Of a DNA stretch of 64,000 nt, positions 8,891-16,404 are shown piece after piece. The notes beneath the pieces are model-generated. The model saw nothing but the letters and a program-made list of their open reading frames with translations, had not been told where the DNA came from and searched no databases. The stretch is taken from contig NZ_UUPU01000014.1 of assembly GCF_900591205.1 (NCBI RefSeq), forward strand, positions 1 through 64,000, written 5' to 3'. A program made the translations under genes and the position numbers. Source of the DNA: Pseudomonas viridiflava (GTDB lineage Bacteria > Pseudomonadota > Gammaproteobacteria > Pseudomonadales > Pseudomonadaceae). Within the stretch, counting starts at the first letter, position 1; each line of letters opens with the position of its first letter.

Positions 8891-9370
8891 ATGAAGTTCG
8901 AAGGGACTTTCCAATACATGGGCAATCACGGGATCGTTTTCAACGTCTCGCAGCTCACCCTCACCGACAGCGAACGTGGGCGCCTGCGCGAGCTGCATTT
9001 TGGCGAAGCGGGCAGCGCCCACTATGAGGTCAACAGCAAGGTCGTCGAGGTCTACGACAAGATGTTGGCCAAGAACCTGCCGTGCATGATGATGATCGGC
9101 ATCTCCAAACCGCTGACCCGGCAACAGGGCGACGCCCTGAATGCCCAACGCACCAGGATCGCTAACCTCGCCGCCAGCGCCTTCGCTGGCGCCGCCTCTT
9201 ATGTTGCCTCGCCTTACGTGGGCGTTCCGGTCGGCGCGGGGGTGCGCATGTACGCCAATGAAGTCTTGCCCACCTATCATGCAGGCGACGTACTGGTAAG
9301 CATTGAGGCGCAGGTCAACGGCGGCATCGGCCCGCAACGCACTGCCACGACCCTGATCATCAAGACCTGA
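8891..9370 (+). CDS. Hypothetical protein with a glycine/alanine hydrophobic segment
   Basis: A 159-residue protein that I do not recognise. Residues ~98-121 (ASAFAGAASYVASPYVGVPVG) form an Ala/Gly-rich hydrophobic stretch that could insert in a membrane; the rest is soluble. The second of two in-frame ATGs is chosen because AAAGGA sits 8 nt before it and directly abuts the first. A small two-helix membrane protein gene starts 12 bp after its stop, so the two are probably co-expressed. Confidence 0.6.
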   Translation: MKFEGTFQYMGNHGIVFNVSQLTLTDSERGRLRELHFGEAGSAHYEVNSKVVEVYDKMLAKNLPCMMMIGISKPLTRQQGDALNAQRTRIANLAASAFAGAASYVASPYVGVPVGAGVRMYANEVLPTYHAGDVLVSIEAQVNGGIGPQRTATTLIIKT

Positions 9371-9382
9371 GTGGAGAAACCC

Positions 9383-9625
9383 ATGTCCGAAATTATCCCG
9401 TTGGTCATCGCCCTGATGCTGTTCTTTTTGCTTGATCGGTTTCTTAAACCGTATCTGCTGCGCAAGTGGCTGGGGGTGGTGTTGGTGGTGGTGGGGGCGG
9501 TTGGCTGCGTGGCTGCCAGCCAGGTTCGCCTGTCAGGGGCGGACCTGGGGTTGCTGTCGGTCTTTGCCGTTGCGCTGGGGGTAGGGTTGTTTCTCAAGCG
9601 GCGGCGGTTTGAGCCGGTTGGCTGA
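9383..9625 (+). CDS. Small two-helix membrane protein
   Basis: An 80-residue protein with two or three hydrophobic helices (IIPLVIALMLFFLLDRFL; WLGVVLVVVGAVGCVAA; LSVFAVALGVGLFL) and a positively charged end (KRRRF). No family recognised. It sits 12 bp behind the preceding gene; the ATG giving MSEIIPL has GTGGAGAAA before it, which fits a ribosome binding site better than the upstream GTG. Confidence 0.55.
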   Translation: MSEIIPLVIALMLFFLLDRFLKPYLLRKWLGVVLVVVGAVGCVAASQVRLSGADLGLLSVFAVALGVGLFLKRRRFEPVG

Positions 9626-9642
9626 ACGGGGAAGCCCTCCTG

Positions 9643-10089
9643 TCAGCCAACACAGCTCTGCTTGTTGACTTCAAACCGTGCAATCTCTTTTACGTTTTTA
9701 CTGCCAAAAATGTAAATGACGGTGCCACCCAGTGAAATGATTGACTGATCCCTTGGCATTTGTGAGTCGCATACAGCCTTTGTGATTACTGATTGCGTGG
9801 CGGCCAAGTCAAAGTCATCCGGATGGGTATCGTAATTCACCAGCGTGTAATAAAACCTTATCGCGTGACTGTTAGCCGCTTGCGCCCGAACGAAGATTGT
9901 ATCCTCGTCGATCCTTCGATTCTGGGCCGTGGTGCGTGCGGTAAGAATGATCAGGTCGCTGAGGAAGCTGGGTTTGCTGGGCTCGGGCGTTTCTTCAAAT
10001 GCCTGTTTGACCAAGACCCCAACCAGGCCCAAAAAAAGCAATCCAAAAGCCCAGGGCAACCGCGATTTTTTCGGGTTTTCTGTTACCAC
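9643..10089 (-). CDS. Membrane-anchored hypothetical protein
   Basis: A 148-residue protein with one N-terminal transmembrane segment (residues 9-24, WAFGLLFLGLVGVLVK) and a soluble domain likely outside the cytoplasm, ending with two cysteines that could form a disulfide. I place the start at the GTG one base after the stop of the upstream gene (TGA-G-GTG), which implies translational coupling. Last gene of a three-gene minus-strand unit. Function unknown. Confidence 0.55.
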   Translation of the reverse strand: MVTENPKKSRLPWAFGLLFLGLVGVLVKQAFEETPEPSKPSFLSDLIILTARTTAQNRRIDEDTIFVRAQAANSHAIRFYYTLVNYDTHPDDFDLAATQSVITKAVCDSQMPRDQSIISLGGTVIYIFGSKNVKEIARFEVNKQSCVG

Positions 10090-10090
10090 C

Positions 10091-10570
10091 TCATGGCTTC
10101 CTTGCGTCAGGCGTAGCGCTTGTTGGTGCAGTGCTCGGCGTCGCCTGGGCCCAACCAATAGCAAACACACTCATCACAAACAGCAGCGGGCCGCCGTAGG
10201 CTTTGTAGTACAGCCAAATATCAACCGGCGCAAACACGGCAATCAGCGCATTCAAGGTGCCCAGTGTGCCCAGCACCAACGCCAGTTGGAGCGCGTAGGT
10301 TCGCCATTGCGCCGGCGAGCGCTTCAGCCGGCCGCCGAACACAACCCGCAGCAAATTGACGCGGCAACCTACCTCCAGAATGGCGAGCAGCAGCCCAAAC
10401 AAGCCGAGTGCGAATGCCGGCGCGAAGAGCAAAAGGTCTTTGTTGGCGTACACCAGATCGGTGAATACAAACCCGAGCACCAGGCTGAATATCAGGGTGT
10501 AAATGAAATAGACCACGTACGTACGCCACAGCAGGCTGAAGCCCAGGGAAACTCGCTGTTTTATCATCAC
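10091..10570 (-). CDS. Four-helix integral membrane protein
   Basis: A 159-residue protein with four hydrophobic segments (about 15-35, 48-66, 93-112 and 124-140). It starts immediately after the stop of the upstream lipoprotein gene: GTG directly follows the TAA and an ATG comes next, so either could be used. The tail is Ser/Thr/Pro-rich. No family recognised; the tight packing suggests it acts with the lipoprotein and the anchored protein on either side. Confidence 0.6.
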   Translation of the reverse strand: MMIKQRVSLGFSLLWRTYVVYFIYTLIFSLVLGFVFTDLVYANKDLLLFAPAFALGLFGLLLAILEVGCRVNLLRVVFGGRLKRSPAQWRTYALQLALVLGTLGTLNALIAVFAPVDIWLYYKAYGGPLLFVMSVFAIGWAQATPSTAPTSATPDARKP

Positions 10571-11089
10571 TTACTGCCCCAGATCGCCGACAGCCAGAAC
10601 ATCGGGCGCATACGTGAGATACCACTCGCGTTGGCCGGTCACCAGCTTGCGTGCGCTTTTAAGCTCCGGCTCGGACATCGAGGCATAACTCACCCCCCGA
10701 TGGCTGATGCGTTGCACCTGGCTGTTGATCACGCTGTAGAGCCCCCAGCCTTTGCTTTCCATGCACAGGCGGCTGCCCTCATTGATGATTTGCGCTTCGG
10801 TGTAGCCCAGTGAGCGTAATACCTGCACCCCTTGGCCGTTCTTTTGGTAGTTGGCGATATCAAATTGAACACAGGCGTTTAAGCTTTGGCTGAACTGCGC
10901 GGCGGAAAGCGTGTTGTGGGGTGCTTTGAAATAGATGCTGCCATCTTTGAAGTCCATATCCGCCCGATCCGACACCACGCTTTGTGGGGTGCTCAAATAA
11001 CTGTTTTTTTGCGCGGTTGAAGTCGAGGCACAGCCATTGAGCAGGCTGCCGATAAGGGCAAAGGTAAGCAGGGAAAGGGGAATTCGCAT
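10571..11089 (-). CDS. Putative outer-membrane lipoprotein
   Basis: A 172-residue lipoprotein with an N-terminal signal ending in the lipobox LLNGC (Cys ~20), then a 150-residue domain with two cysteines and a C-terminal aromatic-rich part. First gene of the three-gene unit 11089 to 9643. AGGACGTCTCG precedes the ATG. Function not recognised. Confidence 0.6.
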   Translation of the reverse strand: MRIPLSLLTFALIGSLLNGCASTSTAQKNSYLSTPQSVVSDRADMDFKDGSIYFKAPHNTLSAAQFSQSLNACVQFDIANYQKNGQGVQVLRSLGYTEAQIINEGSRLCMESKGWGLYSVINSQVQRISHRGVSYASMSEPELKSARKLVTGQREWYLTYAPDVLAVGDLGQ

Positions 11090-11194
11090 CGAGACGTCCT
11101 TGAACGGGGTAAATCCATAGGCCCATAAAACCGTGGATTGCGCAGGTTAAAAAGGGTAGTGGCACAAGGCCCTATGGTGACACAACACCGCGTC

Positions 11195-11226
11195 AAAACG
11201 AAAACACCGAGTCGTGCGACTCGGCA
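11195..11226 (-). terminator. Terminator of the first DUF6124 gene
   Basis: Read on the minus strand, the perfect inverted repeat CCGAGTCG-CA-CGACTCGG (11207-11224) is followed by TGTTTTCGTTTT. It lies 14 bp beyond the stop of the DUF6124 gene. Confidence 0.8.
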
Positions 11227-11239
11227 TTTCGTCGCGCCC

Positions 11240-11572
11240 TCAGCTAGCGGCTACAGCGGCCTCGCGCTCCATCAGCCGGTCCATCAACAAAACCCCCAGC
11301 TCACTCAACTGGTGAATCGCCAGCACCACATCGCGCTGCTTGCCGATCAAATCTTCCGACAGGTCGAGCAACAGGGCGGTGACTGAGGAAAAGGTTTCGT
11401 AGCTGTTAGTGATCAGGGTTTCACTGCTGGCGTCGGCGGCTACTTTGAACAGCGCTGGGGGTGGCAGAGGTGGGGCGGTTTCTGGATTGAGGTAGTGGTC
11501 TATGGCGCGATGCGCGGCCCTTTTAAATTTTGGGTCTGGCTTGTTTGGAGGGTTGGGCGTGATTTTGAACAT
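11240..11572 (-). CDS. DUF6124 family protein, copy 1
   Basis: A 110-residue protein with a proline-rich N-terminus (MFKITPNPPNKPD) and the C-terminal helical block ETLITNSYETFSSV...LAIHQLSELGVLL that I associate with the Pseudomonas-specific DUF6124 (formerly DUF3077-like) family. Its function is not known; these proteins are small, cytoplasmic and often occur in several copies per genome. It shares most of this block with the second copy at 54.7 kb. The start has AGGAATTACATGT upstream and lies at the end of a ~300-nt conserved leader, which suggests post-transcriptional control. Confidence 0.8.
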   Translation of the reverse strand: MFKITPNPPNKPDPKFKRAAHRAIDHYLNPETAPPLPPPALFKVAADASSETLITNSYETFSSVTALLLDLSEDLIGKQRDVVLAIHQLSELGVLLMDRLMEREAAVAAS

Positions 11573-11880
11573 ACATGTAATTCCTGAGTGGGGCCGACAC
11601 CGTTTCGCTACTAAACGAAAGGGTGGCAGCTGTACGCAGGTTAGTAGACCGGGGAATTACACAAAGCCGGCGCACCCGAGGGTGCCCTACGCACAGCCAC
11701 CATCAGGCACAGACAGGAACGTCTGATAGATGAAGATCATGCACTAAGTGTAATTGACCCAAGGGCTACTAAACCCGATCACTGAGTTGTCAGCGACCGA
11801 ACCACCTTAGAGACGCCCACTGCAGCGCACAAGCCGGCGGATTCTGACGCAAGCGTAGGCAATGGAGCAAGGCGCTGTGG
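11573..11880 (-). ncRNA. Conserved structured leader RNA upstream of DUF6124, copy A
   Basis: This ~300-nt non-coding stretch upstream of DUF6124 copy 1 recurs with the same order of elements at 54955-55260 and, truncated, at 22491-22680. Read on the minus strand it contains: a hairpin loop UUUAGUAG closed by GGG/CCC (11763-11776); a CAGAC/GUCUG hairpin (11709-11725 region); a GCACCC/GGGUGC hairpin (11672-11685); a long-range stem AAUUACAC/GUGUAAUU (11655-11662 with 11748-11755); a GGU-CUACUA-ACC hairpin (11639-11650); and a second UUUAGUAG loop closed by UUUCG/CGAAA (11603-11620). The last stem and the long-range stem both change in compensatory fashion in the other copy. Being directly upstream of a small gene, it is probably a cis-regulatory leader; transcription is inferred, not shown. 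Confidence 0.7.
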
Positions 11881-11897
11881 CCTCGGACTTTCCTGTT

Positions 11898-12003
11898 TCA
11901 GGTTTTGTTGTAGGACATGTACTCGTTCTGCAAAAATACCGTCGGCCAGATACTTCGCCTCGCCCCATCGGTTGTAAATAAAACCGGCCCGTACTCCCAA
12001 CCT
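11898..12003 (-). pseudogene. Remnant of the 3' end of a flavin monooxygenase gene
   Basis: On the minus strand this fragment encodes GFIYNRWGEAKYLADGIF and, after one missing base, QNEYMSYNKT-stop. This matches the C-terminus of the intact monooxygenase at 22.7 kb (SFIYGVWHDAKYVADHIV, then LQNEYMSYNKT). The stop codon and the DNA after it (11760-11897) match the DNA downstream of the intact gene as well. Only about 35 codons remain, frame-disrupted. It marks a past duplication or recombination between the two loci. Confidence 0.8.
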
Positions 12004-12020
12004 CATCATCTGGTTTGACT

Positions 12021-12512
12021 ATGAACAAGACCTTATCAATCTGCTGTGCGGCGCTGCTGGCCGGCTGCGTTGGCCACTATCAGCAACCGTCGACAGCTGC
12101 ACCGCACGCGACACTTGACGCAAGGTGGGGCAACAATGAGCTGATGTCCGGAGGCTTTCAAGGCTATTGGGCCTACTACAATGCCCACTGCCAAAAAACA
12201 GAAAATAGCGGAGTGCTGGGCGAAATTTCGCAGTCCGATGCTGCGAAGAATCGCTTTCTGATCGAGCCGGATAAGCGCATTTTCCTGAATGCCCTTAGTT
12301 CGGGTATCAAGCAGCGTGAGACTACCGACGAACCTTTGATCCACAAGAGCTGCATAAGCATTGTCAGCTTCATCCCTGATGCTGGAGCAACCTACCAGGT
12401 AACCCACTCTGCTCCAAAATCCGGCTGTTCGTTGGCGGTGATAGACCTGAAAACAGGAAAAGCGCCGACCTCTCTGATCGTTGAACCGGTTACGAAGGCG
12501 TGCGGGTTTTAG
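12021..12512 (+). CDS. Putative lipoprotein
   Basis: A 163-residue predicted lipoprotein: MNKTLSICCAALLAGC gives a short signal with lipobox LLAGC. The mature part has five cysteines, some likely in disulfides (HCQK, HKSCIS, SGCS, KACGF). Not recognised. It starts 17 bp after the monooxygenase remnant and so may owe its present position to the same rearrangement. Start taken at ATG rather than the TTG two codons upstream. Confidence 0.6.
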   Translation: MNKTLSICCAALLAGCVGHYQQPSTAAPHATLDARWGNNELMSGGFQGYWAYYNAHCQKTENSGVLGEISQSDAAKNRFLIEPDKRIFLNALSSGIKQRETTDEPLIHKSCISIVSFIPDAGATYQVTHSAPKSGCSLAVIDLKTGKAPTSLIVEPVTKACGF

Positions 12513-12592
12513 TAGTGAACCTGCCAAGATGATCCACTTTCGCCCCTTCGCAGTTTTTGATAACCCACCTATGGATTGTTGTCGGCGAGCAT

Positions 12593-12919
12593 TTAAACAG
12601 CGAAAGCAAGTGCCAGGAGCGGCGTGCCGCCAGCCACGACGATTCGCCAGTTCACAAACGCTGCACATTCCACAAGCGCTTCAAATTGTTCAGGGCAGCG
12701 GCGCTTGAAGCTCTGGGCGTTGTCGATGATTAGTGAAAGCGTTTGTCCGCTTTGGACGTGGATAGATGACATTTCTGCGCTGGGGTCATCGAGGTATGAC
12801 AGACAATCAACCCAGGCATCCATATTTCGGCCGTAGAAGCTCGGAAAGCCGAATTTTTCTGCGAAAACACTGTGGAATGTTTGCCAGTCAGTAATGAGGT
12901 TTGCATCCACTTGCACCAT
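12593..12919 (-). CDS. Barstar-family protein (RNase-inhibitor-like)
   Basis: A 108-residue protein with the barstar fold signature FHSVFAEKFGFPSFYGRNMDAW near the N-terminus (residues 15-36) and an acidic composition. Barstar relatives bind and inhibit secreted or contact-delivered ribonucleases and also occur as orphan immunity genes. No barnase-like or polymorphic toxin gene is visible in the window, so it is an orphan here. It could protect against a neighbour's toxin or an endogenous RNase elsewhere; this is inference. Confidence 0.8.
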   Translation of the reverse strand: MVQVDANLITDWQTFHSVFAEKFGFPSFYGRNMDAWVDCLSYLDDPSAEMSSIHVQSGQTLSLIIDNAQSFKRRCPEQFEALVECAAFVNWRIVVAGGTPLLALAFAV

Positions 12920-13132
12920 TGTCAGATCAACTTCGCCACGTTGGAAAAAACAGGTATGGCGGTCTTACGAGGTGAAGTCAATTGCTGGCTGGGCGCAATA
13001 CAGGGCTTAATCCGCAGCAGGCGAGGTTGTAATGGTATCTTCTGACCGAAAGGCGCCTGTCCGAAAGGTTCGCGCTTGAAAGATCGACAGGCCGTTCGTA
13101 CGCTTAAGTCCCTTTACGGTGGTTGCCTGAAG

Positions 13133-13351
13133 ATGGAGAGCAATTCGTCCTTGCAGATCGAACGAGCCGCCTATGAGGAATTCAATAGGCTTTGGGCCCT
13201 AGGGCGCTTCGGGCATCAGCGATTAGGCCAAGCGTTCTATAACCATTTCAACCTGCACAAACTCACCGATCAAGCTTCATTGCGCGGCCTCTACGAGGCT
13301 GACGGTAAGAAAGCTTCGGGTCTGATCTTAAAGCTTTTCCATCTTCACTAA
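13133..13351 (+). CDS. Small hypothetical protein
   Basis: A 72-residue protein (MESNSSLQIERAAYEEFNRL...) with an aromatic/histidine-rich middle (GHQRLGQAFYNHFNLHKL) and a helical C-terminus (LYEADGKKASGLILKLFHLH). Not recognised. The frame is open 19 codons further upstream from a TTG, but the ATG is a more natural start. It stands alone in the accessory region. Confidence 0.45.
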   Translation: MESNSSLQIERAAYEEFNRLWALGRFGHQRLGQAFYNHFNLHKLTDQASLRGLYEADGKKASGLILKLFHLH

Positions 13352-13455
13352 GCGTCAGCTCTCGTCGAGAGGCGGACGGTCGATGACTTACAAGCACGAC
13401 AACGAATCCTATGCCGCTTAACGGCGATTTGTCACTCTAGCAACCCCGCTACCAC

Positions 13456-14355
13456 TCACTCGTTCAAGAACTTGATGACAGCACCGGCGAACAGTTCTGG
13501 CTGGTCAAGCATGATGAAGTGAAAACTGCCGTCAATGCGCCTGAAGCTGATGTTGGGGTTCGAAACATAGGCATTACGGAACATTGCATCAACGTTGGAC
13601 GCCTGTACGCCGTAAAGCGGGTCGTAGGCATAGACGACCTGGACAGGCACGCTGATGCGTCCAAGCTCAGGCCGCAGGTCAGTGACCATCAGTTCATACA
13701 TGGCATCGGCCAGGGTCTTTCTGTCCGAGCTAACTCCTGCTGCGACCAAGCTTGGCCTGACCCCTTCAGTTTTGGCGAGACGGGCGATGGATGCTTGCTG
13801 CAAGGCTTCAGCTTGCTCTGGCGTTGCCGCTAACATTGCATTGCGCATCGCAGCCGCATGCGGGGTCGCCGTTTCACTCGTCGCGCCAGGGTAAAACAGC
13901 AACGTATAAAAGGGCAGCGCATCGACAATCATCAGGCGTCCAACCTGGTCCGGGTGACGAGCACCTAGCATCAGTGCCACCTCACCACCCAACGAGTGAC
14001 CGATGATGACCGGCGCCTTGATGTGCTGGCTGCGTATATATTCGGCGATCGCCTCGGCCGTTGGCGCTGCGACTTTACCGTCCGGATCGGATACGGCGGG
14101 CGAGCCGGCAAAACCCGCTACCTGTACGAGATGGAGACGGTGGCTCTGCCGTAATCTGGAGGCCAAGTCAGCCCATACTTCGTAGGACGACGCAAATCCT
14201 GGAATTAATATGATGTCTGTTCCCGAGCCTTGTACCTGCACCGAGATATTACCCTGGTTGACAGCTGCTGGTGGCAGGGGCGCAGGCTGGGCTGGCGATG
14301 CTGACAATAGCGCCAACGTGGAGCCGATCCCGGCAAGGATCACACCTACACGCAT
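13456..14355 (-). CDS. Exported alpha/beta hydrolase
   Basis: A 299-residue alpha/beta hydrolase with an N-terminal signal sequence (residues 1-24, ending SPAQPAP). The fold markers are IILIPGFASS (oxyanion loop), PVIIGHSLGGEVAL (nucleophile Ser ~121) and the closing DGSFHFIMLDQP with the catalytic His. The lineage is that of periplasmic esterases/lactonases. AAAAGGAG lies upstream of the ATG. Substrate unknown. Confidence 0.85.
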   Translation of the reverse strand: MRVGVILAGIGSTLALLSASPAQPAPLPPAAVNQGNISVQVQGSGTDIILIPGFASSYEVWADLASRLRQSHRLHLVQVAGFAGSPAVSDPDGKVAAPTAEAIAEYIRSQHIKAPVIIGHSLGGEVALMLGARHPDQVGRLMIVDALPFYTLLFYPGATSETATPHAAAMRNAMLAATPEQAEALQQASIARLAKTEGVRPSLVAAGVSSDRKTLADAMYELMVTDLRPELGRISVPVQVVYAYDPLYGVQASNVDAMFRNAYVSNPNISFRRIDGSFHFIMLDQPELFAGAVIKFLNE

Positions 14356-14489
14356 AGGCTTCTCCTTTTAGCGCAATGCGAAGTGACATTTACACCGATG
14401 AGTAGGCAGCTTAACGGGTTCATAGCCATTCCTTTGACCGAAAAAATACCGCCACTATACGGCGCACAAAGGCACCAGAAAACTCCCCT

Positions 14490-14594
14490 CCCGCATGCTT
14501 AGCGTCCGCTTTGGGCCGAAGGCTGTCTGTCCCGAACGGCGGCTTTCGGCCAATAGCGGTCATCAGGTGTCTACAGAAAAAGGGGCTATTCAGT
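14490..14594. repeat. Left boundary element of an islet (inverted repeat)
   Basis: An imperfectly palindromic element (GGCCGAAGG ... CTTTCGGCC, 14515-14551) is followed by a 38-bp arm (14555-14592) that recurs, inverted and with one mismatch, at 16263-16300. The stretch 14356-14674 otherwise holds no credible gene. Confidence 0.75.
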
Positions 14595-14674
14595 CGGTTG
14601 GTACCGGCAACTGGAGGTGGTTGATGAGAGGCATGCACTCGCCGCCTCTCATCGTGGGAAAGCACTCTCTACGG

Positions 14675-14926
14675 TTATGCCGGCGATAAGCTATCATCCG
14701 TGTCTGCACCCATTACGGCGTCAATACTTTTTTTTGAAACAACCATCTTCTTGCTGGCTACCGCTTGGATGGCCAAGTAACCAGAAACCTGATCAGCCGT
14801 GAAGCTGGAGCCTCCACCAAGCTTGTGATTCATCGCGGCGGCAGCTGTCTCACTCCCCCATTCCTTTTCGATCGCATTGATTCGACCGTAGTTTATTTCT
14901 CTGAATACTGGTTCAAGTAGTGGCAT
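14675..14926 (-). CDS. Small hypothetical protein within the islet
   Basis: An 83-residue protein (MPLLEPVFREINYGRINAIE...) with a Gly/Ser-rich centre (KLGGGSSFTADQVSGYLAIQ) and a lysine-containing helix. AAAGGAAA sits at the right distance from the ATG. It is divergent from the 411-residue islet gene. No family recognised. Confidence 0.5.
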   Translation of the reverse strand: MPLLEPVFREINYGRINAIEKEWGSETAAAAMNHKLGGGSSFTADQVSGYLAIQAVASKKMVVSKKSIDAVMGADTDDSLSPA

Positions 14927-15026
14927 TGTCGTTTTCCTTTAGTGTTTGCCAAATGGCACCGCCACATTAGTTTCCCCGCCGCTCAGGTACTATCCCAACT
15001 AGGAAATTCCGAATTGGGGTAGATAC

Positions 15027-16262
15027 ATGCCTTCACCGCAAACGACCGAATCAGGCCAATTCAACAAGTCCGATTTGGCACTGATAATCTTCATGGAATA
15101 CGCCAAAAGGCTTGCCTTCCTAAAGAAGCCTGAGCAGTTCGCTCGGATCAGGCTATCAATGCAATCCATTGAGAATGCTGTTGATGTGGCCTTTCATGAT
15201 CATAGGCCGCACGAAGACGATGGCGACTTTGACGATGCCTATTGGGATCAGGAGGAACAGGTTAGCTTCGTTCTAAACACAATTTTCTGGGGAAATGACT
15301 GGCTTGCAGAACAGAACCTAAGCGACGAAGCCAAATCAAAAATTGCCGAAATAGCTGACTTGCATAGATCAGAGCAGGAAGAGCTGCGTGGTGAGTTTGC
15401 AGGCTACTACCTAGGCTTTTTTTGGCATTCCTTCGTGAAACGAACGGACATGCTGGAGCTGTATTGCTGGTGGCGCAATTTATCGGACGACACTTTCCGC
15501 GCCGCACATTTCATGGAGGATGATCCCTATAGCAGTAAAAGCCGACCTCATCAGAATGAAGAGGGAATACGGACAATCAGCTTCTATAGCTGCCCCGTCA
15601 CTACACCCATGACGAGTGGCAAATCACGGGTAGATCATGCGAGGACTCTTGATGACAAAATAGTCATCAACGGCCATCTGATAGAGGATTCGATAGTGCT
15701 GGTCATTCCCAGGTCAGTAACACGCCCCTCTGCATCTGAGCTAGAACTGGCCATGCAGTTTGGCGACTGGGAAGACCCTGACCGCGAGGTACTGAATTGG
15801 ACTATGGCTCCTACTATTGCCCCGAGCGAAATGACGGCACAGCAGCGAGTAGAGTATGAAGATTCGCGCCGAATGTTAGAGCTAATTCAAAGCCCTAAAC
15901 GAGGTACTACGATCGATTTAGAGCTGGCTGTTGCTGTCAGAAAAGAGCGTGTAAAGCCCGAAAGGCTCTTTACTAGGGCCGATAGCATTGCGCCTTTGCT
16001 TGAGGGCATCCTCGTCTGGGATTACTACCATGATTTCAGATTCCACTCTCATTACGTCTGGGATCGACCGAGCCAAAAGGTTTCTAAAGCTAAATCCGCA
16101 GCAGCGATGAGTGACTTGCTCACAGAGGTATTCGCCAAGAAAGAAGAAATTAGCGAAGCCAAGAGCCGGAACTTTGATGCACGGGCTTTAGAAAAGCGCT
16201 ACGAAATAATCAAAAAGGCGATCGAGGTCTATGACCCTAAGGCCCACCCTTGGAGTAAATAG
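15027..16262 (+). CDS. Large hypothetical islet protein, 411 residues
   Basis: A 411-residue soluble, acidic protein with an aromatic-rich middle (GYYLGFFWHSFVKRTDML, YCWWRNLSDD), a region near 180-260 with short beta-like stretches, and a charged helical C-terminus (KKEEISEAKSRNFDARALEK). I recognise no domain. Codon use and base composition are clearly AT-richer than in the flanking core genes, and the gene is bracketed by inverted repeats whose right copy starts at the stop codon. These are signs of horizontal acquisition. Defence or toxin-like roles are possible for such islet genes, but nothing in the sequence shows it. Confidence 0.6.
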   Translation: MPSPQTTESGQFNKSDLALIIFMEYAKRLAFLKKPEQFARIRLSMQSIENAVDVAFHDHRPHEDDGDFDDAYWDQEEQVSFVLNTIFWGNDWLAEQNLSDEAKSKIAEIADLHRSEQEELRGEFAGYYLGFFWHSFVKRTDMLELYCWWRNLSDDTFRAAHFMEDDPYSSKSRPHQNEEGIRTISFYSCPVTTPMTSGKSRVDHARTLDDKIVINGHLIEDSIVLVIPRSVTRPSASELELAMQFGDWEDPDREVLNWTMAPTIAPSEMTAQQRVEYEDSRRMLELIQSPKRGTTIDLELAVAVRKERVKPERLFTRADSIAPLLEGILVWDYYHDFRFHSHYVWDRPSQKVSKAKSAAAMSDLLTEVFAKKEEISEAKSRNFDARALEKRYEIIKKAIEVYDPKAHPWSK

Positions 16263-16367
16263 TGAATAGCCCCTGTTTCTGTAGACACCTGATGACCGCT
16301 TCTGGCCGATTGCTGCCCGTCACGAACGGCAGAAAACGGCCAATACCGGCCAGTCGATGACCAGCAG
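16263..16367. repeat. Right boundary element of the islet (inverted repeat)
   Basis: Bases 16263-16300 repeat 14555-14592 in inverse orientation (37 of 38 identical). They are followed by a palindromic tail (TGGCCGATTGCTGCCCGT ... ACGGCAGAAAACGGCCA). It begins on the base after the stop of the 411-residue gene. Confidence 0.75.
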
Positions 16368-16404
16368 AGTTGACACAAGGAGGAGCCACCAAGACCTGCG
16401 GTGA

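Noticed and set aside
14420..14665. 81-residue open frame on the minus strand
   Set aside because: It lies in the palindromic boundary element; the same peptide-like pattern arises from such elements elsewhere and has no ribosome binding site.
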